A stretch of 64,000 nt of DNA from Linum tenue (lineage: Eukaryota > Streptophyta > Magnoliopsida > Malpighiales > Linaceae). A model generated the notes under the pieces. It was not told the DNA's origin and made no database searches. It worked only from the letters and a program-made list of their open reading frames with translations. The stretch is from positions 41,504,495 to 41,568,494 of the forward strand of contig CAMGYJ010000002.1 in assembly GCA_946122785.1 (NCBI GenBank), in the 5' to 3' direction. A program made the translations under genes and the position numbers. How positions within the stretch are numbered: the stretch's first letter is position 1; every line of letters begins with the position of its first letter. This document shows positions 34,679 through 44,399 of the stretch, one piece after another.

Positions 34679-35993
34679 TTGGCTTCAAGCAGGTGATAAG
34701 AATACAGGTTTTTTCAATAGGAATGCTACGAATAGAAGACAAAGAAATACCATTAAAGATCTAAGAGGAGAAGATGGTATGGTTTTCACAGAACATGAGG
34801 AAATAATGGGATGCCTAACCCAATACTTAAGATCATTGTACAAGAGGGGTGATGCTCCAGATATTACAGAGGTGTTAGCAGCACTTGAACCCAAGGTTAC
34901 AACCCAAATGAATGAGATGCTGCTGATGGGACCTATTTCGAGGGAGGAAATTTGGGAGGCACTGAAAATGATAGCTCCAACAAAAGCCCCAAGGTCGGAT
35001 GGGATCCCAGAGTTATTTTTCCAGAAAATTTGGGCGATTGTGGGGGATACTTTATGCCTAGAACTTAAAATAATACTGCTCACAGGCACAATACCACCTA
35101 CTCTCAACCATACTTTGTTAGCAAGGTCCTATATAAAATCTTATCGAAGGTTCTAGCCAACAGGCTCAAGAGGGTGTTGGATGAAGTAGTTACAGAGACT
35201 TAGAGTACTTTTGTACCCAGAAGGAACATCACAGAAAACATAATTTGTAGCATTTGAGTGCTTCCATGCGATGAAGAATAGGAAGGAAGTAAAGGAGAGC
35301 TATATAGCAATCAAATTGGATATATCTAAAGCCTACGATGGGGTGGAGTGGAATTTGGTTAAAGGAATCATGCTCAAATTGGGTTTTCATGAAGAATGGG
35401 TTAAGCTGATTATGCAGTGTGTGATGGCTGTCAGCTATTCTACTTTGGTCAATGGTCATCAAACACAGACTATCAAACCCTCAAGGGGATTAAGGTAAGG
35501 AGATCCCATATCTCCACCTTTTTCTACTCTGTGCGAAAGGTTTGTCAGCTCTTACAAAGAAGGTTGTAGAGGAAGGGATACTAAAAGGGATAAAAGTCAG
35601 CAGTAATGAGCCTATGATCTCCCACTTATTCTTTGCTGATGACAACGTATTTTTCTTTGAAAACAAAAAAGAAGTGGGAGAAACAATTCAAGACATCCTA
35701 GCAAATTATAACTATCTTTTAGTGTTAATGTCAACGAAGCCGTCAGAACAAGAATGGTTGAAATAATGGGGATTAAGACGACGATGATATATCATAACAA
35801 ATACTTGGGATTACCCATAATAATTGGAAGAGCGAAGAAAGCAATGTTTGCACAGCTTATTGATCGAGTAAGAGATAAAATCAAACAGTGGAAGGGTAAA
35901 TTACTTTCAGGGGCTGCTAAGGAAGTGTTGATTAAGGCTGCAGTACAAGCACAAACACTCTATGCTATGTCAGTCTTCCTAATACCAATGTAA
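34679..35993 (+). pseudogene. LINE ORF2 reverse transcriptase (broken)
   Basis: The order of blocks is typical: DWLQAGDKNTGFFNRNATNR near 34680-34735, KAPRSDGIPELFFQKIW near 34984-35034 (the APGPDG box with Ser for Pro), IAIKLDISKAYDGVEWNLV near 35305-35360, and SHLFFADDNVFFFENKKE near 35620-35680. FADD is the catalytic metal-binding box. KYLGLPIIIGRAKK follows near 35800. Stops and shifts lie between blocks. Confidence 0.9.
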
Positions 35994-36770
35994 TACAAGA
36001 AATACAAAGCATGATTGTAAGCTTCTAGTGGGAAGAAAGAAGGAGGATAAAAGGATCCACTTGATGAAAGCGTCATAATATGGTGGGATCGCTGGATTAC
36101 TGCAGTTGAGGATTTGAAAATCCAAACATCAGTACAGGGTATGAATCTCACATAGAAAGTATTGAGTTTGATTGACCAACACTCTTGAACATGGAAAAGC
36201 AACCTACACCAAACCAATTTCCAACATGTTGACGGAGGCCGAATCAAACAAATTCCTTTACCAACTCAAAACATACCAAACACTCGAGTATGGGGGCAGA
36301 GATAAATCAGGAAGATATTTGTTATGCTCAGGATATAAGGAATGGAGGATAAAATGATATTTGAATCAGGAGGAAAGATATGTCCTGGTGGATTGGAAAA
36401 TTTTATGGTCTCTGGACTTGCCCCCGAAGGTAAGAATCTTAATTTGGAGATGGGGAAGCAGTATCTTACCTACAGGGGGCTAATTTGAGCTGAAGGATAT
36501 CAGAAGCGAACAATGAATGCCCTTTTCTGTGGATTAAAAGAATCTCAAGAACACATCATAAGGGACTGCAATTGGGCAGGAAGGATCTAGAACCTAGTTT
36601 CCTAGAGAATTTCTTCTCAATTGGGGAAGGAAAGAAATGTGAAGAATGGATCTGCGATTTGATCGAAGAAACCAGAAAGGAAGAACTGCCCCAAGTATTG
36701 ATTACCCTTTCTATGGAAAGAGTGCAACAACCACACGTTTAATAATAATTAGATCAATGAATGGGAGGTA

Positions 36771-37290
36771 GTGATAAGGGCACAAAATTACCTAGAGGAA
36801 TATCAGCAGATGCAAAGCAAAGGAAGGAAGTCGTACATTCATAGATTTTTCTACAAATGGGAGCCATCACCGCCGGGTATCTTTAAGGTGAACACAAATT
36901 CAACTTGCTTGAATGAAAGAGGAACTGGATACGGGCTGGTGATTCGGGATGCTGAAGGTCGTTTCCACATGGGTGCGATTCATCAGACTTGCACGAATTG
37001 TCCACCGGAAATGGCAGAAGCCCAAGCTCTGAATTTGGGGATGAAATTTGCTACGGCGAATCATTTTCTTCTGATGCTGTGAGAGAGCGATTGTCAGTCT
37101 TTGATCTAGAAGCTTGATCGTCTCGACGCAACAAATTTGGAGATCCCGAATTTGTGTGAGGATATTTGAGACTTTGCAATGAATTGGGGCAACATCAATT
37201 GGAGATTTTAAGGAAGAAATGGAAATGAAGGAGCAGACGTAATGGCTAGGGCGAAATGTAAGTGGGAGGAGATGGAGATTTGGTCCCCCC
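36771..37290 (+). pseudogene. LINE ORF2 C-terminal RNase H (broken)
   Basis: The frame from 36771 reads FYKWEPSPPGIFKVNTNSTC, where the first catalytic Asp of a typical KVNFDGA block is Asn, then GLVIRDAEGRFHMGAIHQTC and PPEMAEAQALNLGMKFAT (Glu conserved). After a stop, ESDCQSL-like residues near 37085 and GRNGNEGADVMARAKCKWEE near 37210-37270 complete RVT_3. Confidence 0.85.
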
Positions 37291-37372
37291 CAATTTGTTT
37301 AGCCCCTCATCTTTAAAAGGATGGTCATTTTAATATATAGGCCAATTATAAAAAATAATAATAAAAGACTAT

Positions 37373-37971
37373 GTGATTCATATTTGATATAAGGCTTATA
37401 TGTGTTTATTAGTGGTTTGAAAACTATGTGATTTGTATTAAAAATTATAATCATGACTAAAGTTGTATGATACTCAATGAACAAAATTGTAGTAATTAAG
37501 TATCAGAAAACAATATGATGTAACTAAATGAGTTCATTTTTAGTATTCAGTTTCAGAACTCATCCAAATTCTCAACTAAACAAGTTTTCTTTAGGTTTTG
37601 TTTCCCAGGAAACCACAGTATTGTTTCCATTTTAATTTGTTTTTTGTTGCAGAATCTATAGTAAACGAAATGGCAAGTGAACGACCCATTAGCTTTCTGA
37701 TTTTGTCTAACCGACACTGGGGCTTCCTTCTTTGTAGGCAAACCAAAAGCTTCCTTAAACCAACCTAACCCATCCCATTTCTTTTTGTAATAGACTCTAC
37801 ACCCCAAGAACTCAGAAATACAAGAAATAAGGATAAAAGGTTCGAACAAGAAGCTCGAGAGGCTTGTAAGAAGAGATAAGAGTCGTCATCAAAGAAGAGG
37901 TGGGAAATCAAAGGAAACCACATGTTCTTTCAGTGTTCTCCAGAGCTTGCCTGGATTGTGTTTGTTGCTTC
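37373..37971. other. Intergenic, no gene recognised
   Basis: A 98-codon minus-strand open frame (37553-37849) has no domain I can name and no clear splice or promoter context. Composition is ordinary. Confidence 0.4.
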
Positions 37972-38561
37972 GAGGGCTGGAGGTTCGGTTATTTCGGTTA
38001 TAACTGGTATCCGACCGATCGGTTACCGGTTAACCGAGTAGCCAGCAGACCCTACCGCCAACCGGCTGACAGGGTTCCCTCAGTCAACCGACAATTGTCG
38101 GTCGGTTACGGGTTAGTTGCTCGGTTAACCGAGCTAACCACAACAACACAGTCAATTCGGTTATAATCGAGTAATCGAACCGGACAGCCCTCCTACACGA
38201 GCAAGATCGCTAAAATTGCCTAAAATTAAACGTTCAACCCTACATTTCTACATCTAAATCACTCCAAAAATCAAGTTTCAATCACTTTTGCATAGAAAAT
38301 AGATTTAAGGGCTAATACCACTGGGAAACCCGAACTATTAACTTTGTGTCATTTGTGTCCTAAAGTATTCGATATGACATTTGTGTCACAACGTATGATA
38401 GTTGTATGTCATTTATATCCTGACGATTTCGTTGACCGTTATAGATAACGGTTGACCAAACGGAAGTCAACATTAACATTGACTTTTGTTGACGTGGCAG
38501 CCACATAGATGCCACGTCATTGACACATCATATTTTGTACTAAAACTAAATAAAAATTAAA

Positions 38562-38934
38562 GGGAAATGTCTATTTTTTACCCAAACCTTTTTCATATTC
38601 TTTTATTTTAACCAAACCTATAGAAATTCTATTTATTATCCAAACGTATTATAATTTATCAAAGTCTGGGCATTCATTCTGTTACCGTTACTTATTTCGT
38701 CCACGTGGGGGGTGGGATTTTGTTTTGTTTTTTTATAATCTTTTTATTAAAAATAGTAAATGATGGTATTCTGACCGCCACGTAGGAAGTCAACTCATTA
38801 TGGTCATACTTAGTCAGCATTACTAACAGAAAAGTTGACGGAGAGTTAACGTTTGGATAATTTTTAGGAATTCAATAGGTTTGGTTAAAATAAAAGAATC
38901 TGAAAAAGGTTTGGGTAAAAAATAGACATTGCCC
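38562..38934. mobile_element. Mutator-type MITE (373 bp) nested in the hAT element
   Basis: The terminal inverted repeat starts GGGAAATGTCTATTTTTTAC on the left and GGGCAATGTCTATTTTTTAC on the inverted right. Similarity extends about 90 bp into each end. A perfect 9-bp TSD, AAAATTAAA, occurs at 38553-38561 and 38935-38943. A 9-bp TSD with long terminal inverted repeats points to the Mutator superfamily. Confidence 0.9.
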
Positions 38935-38997
38935 AAAATTAAAATAGAAAAATTATAAAATAAAAAATAATTAAGAAAATAAAAAAGCAGGGGATAA

Positions 38998-39340
38998 GTG
39001 TTGCGTTTTATCTGTTGTTATCCCACCAGGCTACGTTTTGGGCGCAGAGGATGGCTCGCCGCTGGGATTTTCCGGTGTTCCTCCGGCAATAATCGCTGCC
39101 GCCAACACCATCCCAGCTCCTCCTTCCGGGGACATCGCCACCGCTTGGTCGCCCGATCTCTCTGCCGCTCTCTATCGTGTCGATGGCTGGGGCTCACCTT
39201 ACTTCGCGGGCTCGGGCTGCCGCTTCCCCTAATCATCCGCCTCCCAGATGTGTTGAAGAACCGCCTGGGAAGAAGAGAACGAGATAGAGGGAGTCACCAT
39301 TCGCAATCGCAGCTTGGGAGGCAGGGCAGGGAGTCATGAT
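38998..39340 (+). pseudogene. Captured arginine decarboxylase 5' fragment
   Basis: The frame at 39038-39232 reads PLGFSGVPPAIIAA, then ATAWSPDLSAALYRVDGWGS and PYFA. WSPSLSAALYR.DGWGAPYF is a hallmark of the N-terminus of plant arginine decarboxylase (ADC), the first enzyme of putrescine synthesis from arginine. About 40 family residues (NSSGNISVRPHG onward) are then missing, and a second frame continues LGLPLPLIIRLPDVLKNRL (39200-39260), matching GLGLQLPLIVRFPDVLKNRL of ADC. The piece is therefore deleted, frameshifted and non-coding. It has no catalytic region and sits inside a hAT element. Confidence 0.85.
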
Positions 39341-39648
39341 GCAGAGAAGGCCATAAGGAGAAAGGGGTGGCGTCGACGATTAGGGTTACGAATAAAGAGT
39401 GGGGGCGAAGCCGTTTTGTGAAAATGAGAGGGGTTAGATGTGTCGGTTAGCCGACGGTTATCAGTTAACCGCCACATCTAATCCCCTACCGAACACCGAC
39501 CGCGGAATTTCTTTTCAGTTAGTTAGTTAACCGGTAACCGCTGGTTATCGGTATAACCAGCCGGTTAACCAATAACCAAACCTCCAGTCCTACTTGCCCG
39601 ATAACCGGTCGGTTAACCGATAACCGAACCTCCAACACTATTTGCTTC

Positions 39649-40324
39649 GGTTTCTTCTACAGGGGCTCGTGGCTTGAATCAGTTAATGCTGGCTGTGATC
39701 AGAATCAGAAAGAGTGGAAGGCTTCAAGGGAGACGAGATTCCTTCTTCTTTGTTCGCCGCGCGCGTTTTCTTGGGCCGATAATTTTCTTGTCCAGCGTTA
39801 TTTTCGGGCTGGCCTACGACGAACGGGCCTGACTCCACTCGCTCTACTCGCCGTTGTTAGTCTCCTACTCAGATTCTCATTGTTTCTCAAACCTGGCTCT
39901 TCTCTCAAGTCTAGTCTCTCTCTCTGCGTCCTTCTTTCTTGAATCAACAACAGGAAAACCGATTTGCCGCTTCTCGGAGTAGGCAATTCATCTCCGGTCA
40001 CACCGCTCCAGCAGGGAAAATCGACGGCATTTAGGTATCTCTTTTACCCCTTCGTATGCGATTGAACTTAAATTTGAACGGGTTTGCTTTGGGAAGGAAT
40101 GTGGGTTTTTCTTGGTCCTAATTGTTCATTGTACCGAGATACAACACTTTCTTTCAGTCTGTTAGAAAAGTGATGGATCGTTTCTTTGGGATTTTGAAAC
40201 GAAACGAAGCTTTTATGAGCAGTACCCATTATCAATCAACTATGAATCAATGGATTAATAACAATTTCGAATGGTGGTGTGTTTGTTGTTGTAGGGTTTC
40301 GGTAGTTGGTTGGTTGGTTAAGGG
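39649..40324 (+). promoter_or_regulatory. Promoter and 5' UTR of the F-box gene with a 5' UTR intron
   Basis: The transposon at 37972-39640 ends just upstream, so at most about 0.4 kb of non-transposon sequence precedes the transcribed leader. A pyrimidine-rich leader lies at 39835-39950. A probable 5' UTR intron spans 40035-40294 (TTTAG|GTATCT...TTGTTGTAG|GGTTTC), leaving a 30-nt exon part before the ATG at 40325. No clear TATA box is seen. Confidence 0.5.
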
Positions 40325-41782
40325 ATGGAGAAGACAGAGAAGGTGACTAGAAAGAATAACAGAGGAGAAGGTCACTCTTGCTGTTTGATTAACAATGCTG
40401 TTCCGGAAGAGTTATTGACGAAAATTCTGATACGTCTCCCACTGGATCAGATCTTCCGCTGCAAATCTGTCTGCAAAAACTGGCTCTCACTCATCCAAAA
40501 CCCTCTCTTTTCAACTTACTACACGAACAAGAAGAAGAAGCAGAGTAAGAAAAGGAAGAAACAGAAGAAGAAGAGTACAACATTCAGTTGCAACCTCAAC
40601 TCCCATCCCCAACAAAGATCAGCCGTCCTGATCCCCAATAATAAAGGCCGCCACAAGAATGAAAGGACAAGACTCAAATTCTCCCTTGATTTCGTTCCAG
40701 ACTTCTCACAGCTACACGGAGTTGATACTTACAATGATCTTCTCCAACGAGTGCCTCAGAACTTGAAGGAGAACCAGAAGAGGGTGATCCTAGGGTCCAA
40801 CGGCTTGTGCAAGTGGCACCCGCCGAATTATTATACGACCAGGGACTTGATCCTAGGGTCGTCCAACGGCTTACTTCTCTGTGCGCCTCTCCTCTTCACA
40901 CAAACGCCCGGAAAGGGCCCCGTGTTCGATGATTTCGCACCCATTTACGTGGTCTGCAACCCTCACACCAAGCAGTGGCTTCAAGTCCATCCCCCGCCTC
41001 CTTTCTCCTCCTCCATTTTCCCACATGCCGCCCATGTCAGCTTCGTCTCCGATTTCGATTCCGATGGTGGTTGTTGGTTCAAGATCGTGCGTCTCCCTCG
41101 CGAGTTCAAATCTCGACGCAGACGCTCCCTCGAGCTGCAAGTCTTCTCATCCAAATCCTGGCAATGGACAGCCACTACCGTGCCATCCCTTCCACGGTCG
41201 ATTGGGCCCGACTATCCAACAAAGATGGTCGTTGCAGTTATACTGAAGAAGAACGGCAGCCCCCGTCTGTGTTGGTTGTTCAAGGACACCCAAGCGGTTG
41301 TCTACGATCCCATCAACAATGTAGTTGATGCAGTGATTGGGGCTATACGGCCACCAAATCCTAGAATTGTTCCTGATGTGTTTTTGGATGCGATGTGCGT
41401 TAGCAAGGGCTGCTTGTGGGCAGGAAGCCTCTATAGTAGAAAGAAGCTGAAGATTTATAGAGCTTCGGGAAAGAAATGGAAGATGGCGGAGGAGTTTGAC
41501 ATGATGCATGTGTACAATCCGAGTGGGCGTCGGGTAGGTTGGATCGTGTTTCGATGGATTGCATTCGTGACAATGAATCCAGATGATCCACAGGAGGTGT
41601 ACCTCAGATCTCACAACTCAATTGCCCTGTTGAACCTGAGGACCAGAGCTTTGAAGGTTCTTGGGGCTTTGGGTGACCCAAATTGCAATTGCATCCTGAT
41701 GCCACAATCAATCAGGGTGAAACCATCAACAATCATATGTGACAACCCTCTATGGCCAACTCCCCTCCCTTCTTCTTCTTAA
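40325..41782 (+). CDS. F-box protein
   Basis: The frame is open for 485 codons in one exon. An F-box occupies about residues 26-66 (VPEELLTKILIRLPLDQIFR, then CKSVCKNWLSLIQNP), the domain that docks to SKP1 in SCF ubiquitin ligases. A lysine-rich stretch follows (residues 69-85) and could act as a nuclear signal. The remainder, with GSSNGLLLC near residue 180 and a WQW-containing strand near 280, looks like the F-box-associated beta-propeller-like region that selects substrates. The start is chosen because the F-box lies 25 residues downstream and a plausible 5' UTR intron precedes it. The substrate cannot be predicted. It appears to be one of two host genes here with an undisturbed frame. 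Confidence 0.9.
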   Translation: MEKTEKVTRKNNRGEGHSCCLINNAVPEELLTKILIRLPLDQIFRCKSVCKNWLSLIQNPLFSTYYTNKKKKQSKKRKKQKKKSTTFSCNLNSHPQQRSAVLIPNNKGRHKNERTRLKFSLDFVPDFSQLHGVDTYNDLLQRVPQNLKENQKRVILGSNGLCKWHPPNYYTTRDLILGSSNGLLLCAPLLFTQTPGKGPVFDDFAPIYVVCNPHTKQWLQVHPPPPFSSSIFPHAAHVSFVSDFDSDGGCWFKIVRLPREFKSRRRRSLELQVFSSKSWQWTATTVPSLPRSIGPDYPTKMVVAVILKKNGSPRLCWLFKDTQAVVYDPINNVVDAVIGAIRPPNPRIVPDVFLDAMCVSKGCLWAGSLYSRKKLKIYRASGKKWKMAEEFDMMHVYNPSGRRVGWIVFRWIAFVTMNPDDPQEVYLRSHNSIALLNLRTRALKVLGALGDPNCNCILMPQSIRVKPSTIICDNPLWPTPLPSSS

Positions 41783-42826
41783 TGAATTATTGCTTTCTTT
41801 ATTTTACACAATAGTTGCAATAATGTACAATTTACGTTATAGTTTCTAAACCAACAGTAGAGACCGAGTTTATTCCAACTTTTACCATGTTTTTTGAATC
41901 AAACAAGAATTGCAGGCGCAAGCGAATGGTAGTAAAATGTTGACCATTAAGCTAAAACAATAAAACATATCAACGTATATCACAAACAAGTCAACAAGGC
42001 ACAAAGAACCCAAGGCCATTAGAAATAGGCAAACAGCAGAGAAACCTTGACCTTAGCGCATAAATTCATCATGAACGAAGGATGTTGATTGTAAGGCCAT
42101 TAGGCCAATTATGATGACCTATCTTCACGTTCTTTTGCCCAAACTCGAGTACCATTGTGATAACATCATACTCAGCTGGTAGCGGATCTCATTAGTAATC
42201 TGGTTGGTTACTGAATATGCATAATTTTTCTTCAAATTTAGTTTAATGTGTTATATTTATTTTGTTTTATGTTGGAACTTTTTATAGGAAAATCATATTA
42301 ATTATGTTTTTAAAAATGATATCCACTATCATATTTTGAACCAAAATATTGAGGCATATTGCATATATTATCCTTCTATGTCATGATGATAATGTTTTGT
42401 AGTACATCAAATTATAATATGCTGTATAAAATTTACCATGATAGTATGAATATATCATACTATCGAATAGTTATATCCAAAATCTTGGAAATATACTAAC
42501 TATCATTTGCCATATTTCGCCATCGTTTACCACTAGTTCTTGACAAAATATTAAAGTGTGGTAGGAAAAATTGCTGATAATATTAGATTGTAACCAAAAT
42601 TACTAATAATTTTTCTACTTAATGGCCATTTTTCTTTTTCATTAGATTATTTTTCAGCTCGTCAGTTGGAATAACTTAATTTGATAAATGAAAATTAAAC
42701 AATTTGTGTTTGTGTGATTACTCACCAAGAGAGATTTAGATACTTTTCATAAGCGTTGTAGCAATATACCAAAACATTAAAAAAAAATGTCAAAAATAGC
42801 TTTATGTGAAATTACTCAATTCAATG
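41783..42826. other. 3' UTR of the F-box gene and AT-rich intergenic DNA
   Basis: The stop is followed by AATGAATTATTGC and AATAATGTAC-type sequence that could serve as polyadenylation signals within 60 bp. Beyond about 41900 the sequence is AT-rich with no gene. Positions 42808-42826 are the left TSD of the SINE. Confidence 0.5.
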
Positions 42827-43058
42827 ACCAAATGTAAGATAGCCTAATGATAAAGCTACCGCAACAGTGAAGGATTGATAGTTGCAGATCTCAGGTTCGA
42901 ATCTAAGCGAGGCCCATTGGTGTTCTCGAAGGTACCATGCTGCTAGGGGCTAAGCCCCGTTGGCGTCGAATTTGATTGCATGTGGTCCCCAAATTTAATA
43001 AGCCCCGCTGTCACAAAATGGCACGTGGGGCTGAGGTTCCAGGGTAATAATTAAAAAA
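42827..43058 (+). mobile_element. tRNA-derived SINE with 19-bp TSD
   Basis: A perfect 19-bp TSD (GAAATTACTCAATTCAATG) lies at 42808-42826 and 43059-43077. Near the 5' end are a box A-like TAGCCTAATGATAAAG and a box B-like GGTTCGAATCT, the internal RNA polymerase III promoter elements of a tRNA-type SINE. The body is GC-rich in a very AT-rich setting and ends in AATAATTAAAAAA. It needs LINE reverse transcriptase for mobility. Confidence 0.92.
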
Positions 43059-43077
43059 GAAATTACTCAATTCAATG

Positions 43078-44019
43078 GTGATTTATGAAACAACAACACA
43101 CTAGAGAAATAGATTGTCTGTATGTTGATAACTTCTAATCATTCTATTTACATTCTATATGAGTTATTAAGTGTGAGATAATTTTGTGATATTCTCTTCT
43201 AAATCTTTTCATTTCACGTCACATTAACGTGTTATTATGAAATTCAAATGAGTATGTTTATTTAAATCCCTTAAGCACACCGAGTCAAATGAATCATTTT
43301 GTTTTTGGCTTATCAATCTATGTATTTTATCGACTATTGCACATGGTAGGAGGAAGTCTGAACATTTGTGCCAATGCCCCCTTTTTATAAATAACTTTTG
43401 GTCAGTTGGCTAGCCTAGCTAGTAGAATCAATGACAAAATAAATCCACTTAAACCAAATTTACTAAAAACTTTATGGAATCAAAGTATCAAACACACTAG
43501 CGAAATCAAGCAAACTACAATTGATAAATGTACCACTGTGGTACATGATACATCACTCGTGTAGGAGTATTATTATGATAATGTGAAATATTTTCCACCG
43601 TTTTAGACATCGTTGATCGTACCTTACCGTCCAGTAGAAAAATACCGAGTACCAAACGCAAGAGCCACACCGTGTTGATTCGTTAAGGAACTAATTAATT
43701 AACGAGAGAGATAAAGAAAGAAAATATTAATTGGCAATTAGGGAAAATGGAGGCACCAGAGTGGGGGATGAAGTATAAGGCATGTCATAATATAGGGAAG
43801 AAGGGTAAATAAGGTATTGTCATTATTTTAATGTTTGTAATTGTTGCGTCCCTGTCCAATCTTCTTATTTAACTATTGACTAACGCTCAACCGTTGAAAT
43901 GAGCTGATTTAGAAAATTAAATGCAGCTTAAGGACATGAATAGAACAAATATTATTTAGGGACTTCACTAGGCAAAACATAATAGTTTGAGGAGCAAAAG
44001 TACATATAATTCTATATTT
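43078..44019. other. AT-rich intergenic sequence
   Basis: No coding, RNA or repeat structure is recognised. Confidence 0.5.
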
Positions 44020-44330
44020 ATTAAGTGACAAGAATTCTCTAAGAATTAATGAAATAAAGGGTACTAGTAATCCTCCTACCCTTCTTATTGAACCTAATCC
44101 TCTTCCCTTTTCCCAACCAAGAGAGGCAATCAACTCCTCCCATTCATTGCCTTGCCTTTTTGTCTTCATCATGAGAGCACTGTGGGGTTTTTTCTTTGGA
44201 GCATCCACTCCAGTTCCCTAACCGCTCAGGGTTCCCAATCCCTCGCAGTTATAGCTCATAATATTCATTGAGCTTGACGGCCCTGCTCTTTTGCAGGGTC
44301 TGCCACTACACAATCCTTTCTATTTGAGAG
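44020..44330 (-). pseudogene. LINE ORF2 endonuclease N-terminal fragment
   Basis: On the minus strand the reading MNIMSYNCEGLGTLSG near 44220-44275 is the start of a LINE endonuclease. It is followed by MMKTKRQGNEWEELIASLGW and EKGRGLGSIRRVGGLL (44080-44170), where KTK carries the ETK box. It is related to the same part of the LINE at 32046-37354. Nothing else of this LINE is present. Confidence 0.8.
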
Positions 44331-44399
44331 TTGTTTAAAGGCAAACACATTATAATCTTTAGCACCTACATGAAACCTTTTATTGTTGGGTGTGGTGCG

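Larger units (their letters stand above)
32046..37354 (+). mobile_element. Full-length plant LINE with RNase H, 18-bp TSD, coding-defective
   Basis: A perfect 18-bp duplication, ATAATAATAAAAGACTAT, brackets the element at 32028-32045 and 37355-37372, so both ends are defined. It contains a 5' UTR (32046-32341), ORF1 with DUF4283 and a zinc knuckle, ORF2 endonuclease, reverse transcriptase, zf-RVT region and RNase H, and a short 3' UTR. The length of 5.3 kb is near full length. Frequent stops and frameshifts show that it is inactive. There is no long poly-A, only an A-rich end. Confidence 0.92.
37972..39640. mobile_element. hAT-like element carrying a captured host-gene fragment
   Basis: The ends are GAGGGCTGGAGGTTCGG on the left and the inverse of TAGTGTTGGAGGTTCGG on the right. 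The flanking octamers, GTTGCTTC (37964-37971) and TTTGCTTC (39641-39648), match at 7 of 8 bases. Both subterminal regions are dense in CGGTTAACCG and CGGTTATCGG palindromic motifs, and the right end is partly duplicated (39545-39640). There is no transposase. It contains a nested MITE (38562-38934) and a piece of an arginine decarboxylase gene (38998-39340). Confidence 0.8.

Noticed and set aside
41147..41614. Minus-strand open frame of 155 codons inside the F-box gene
   Set aside because: Antisense shadow of the intact F-box coding sequence.
42840..42915. Possible functional tRNA gene (box A and box B present)
   Set aside because: No cloverleaf with acceptor stem could be drawn, and the sequence sits inside a SINE with target duplications.
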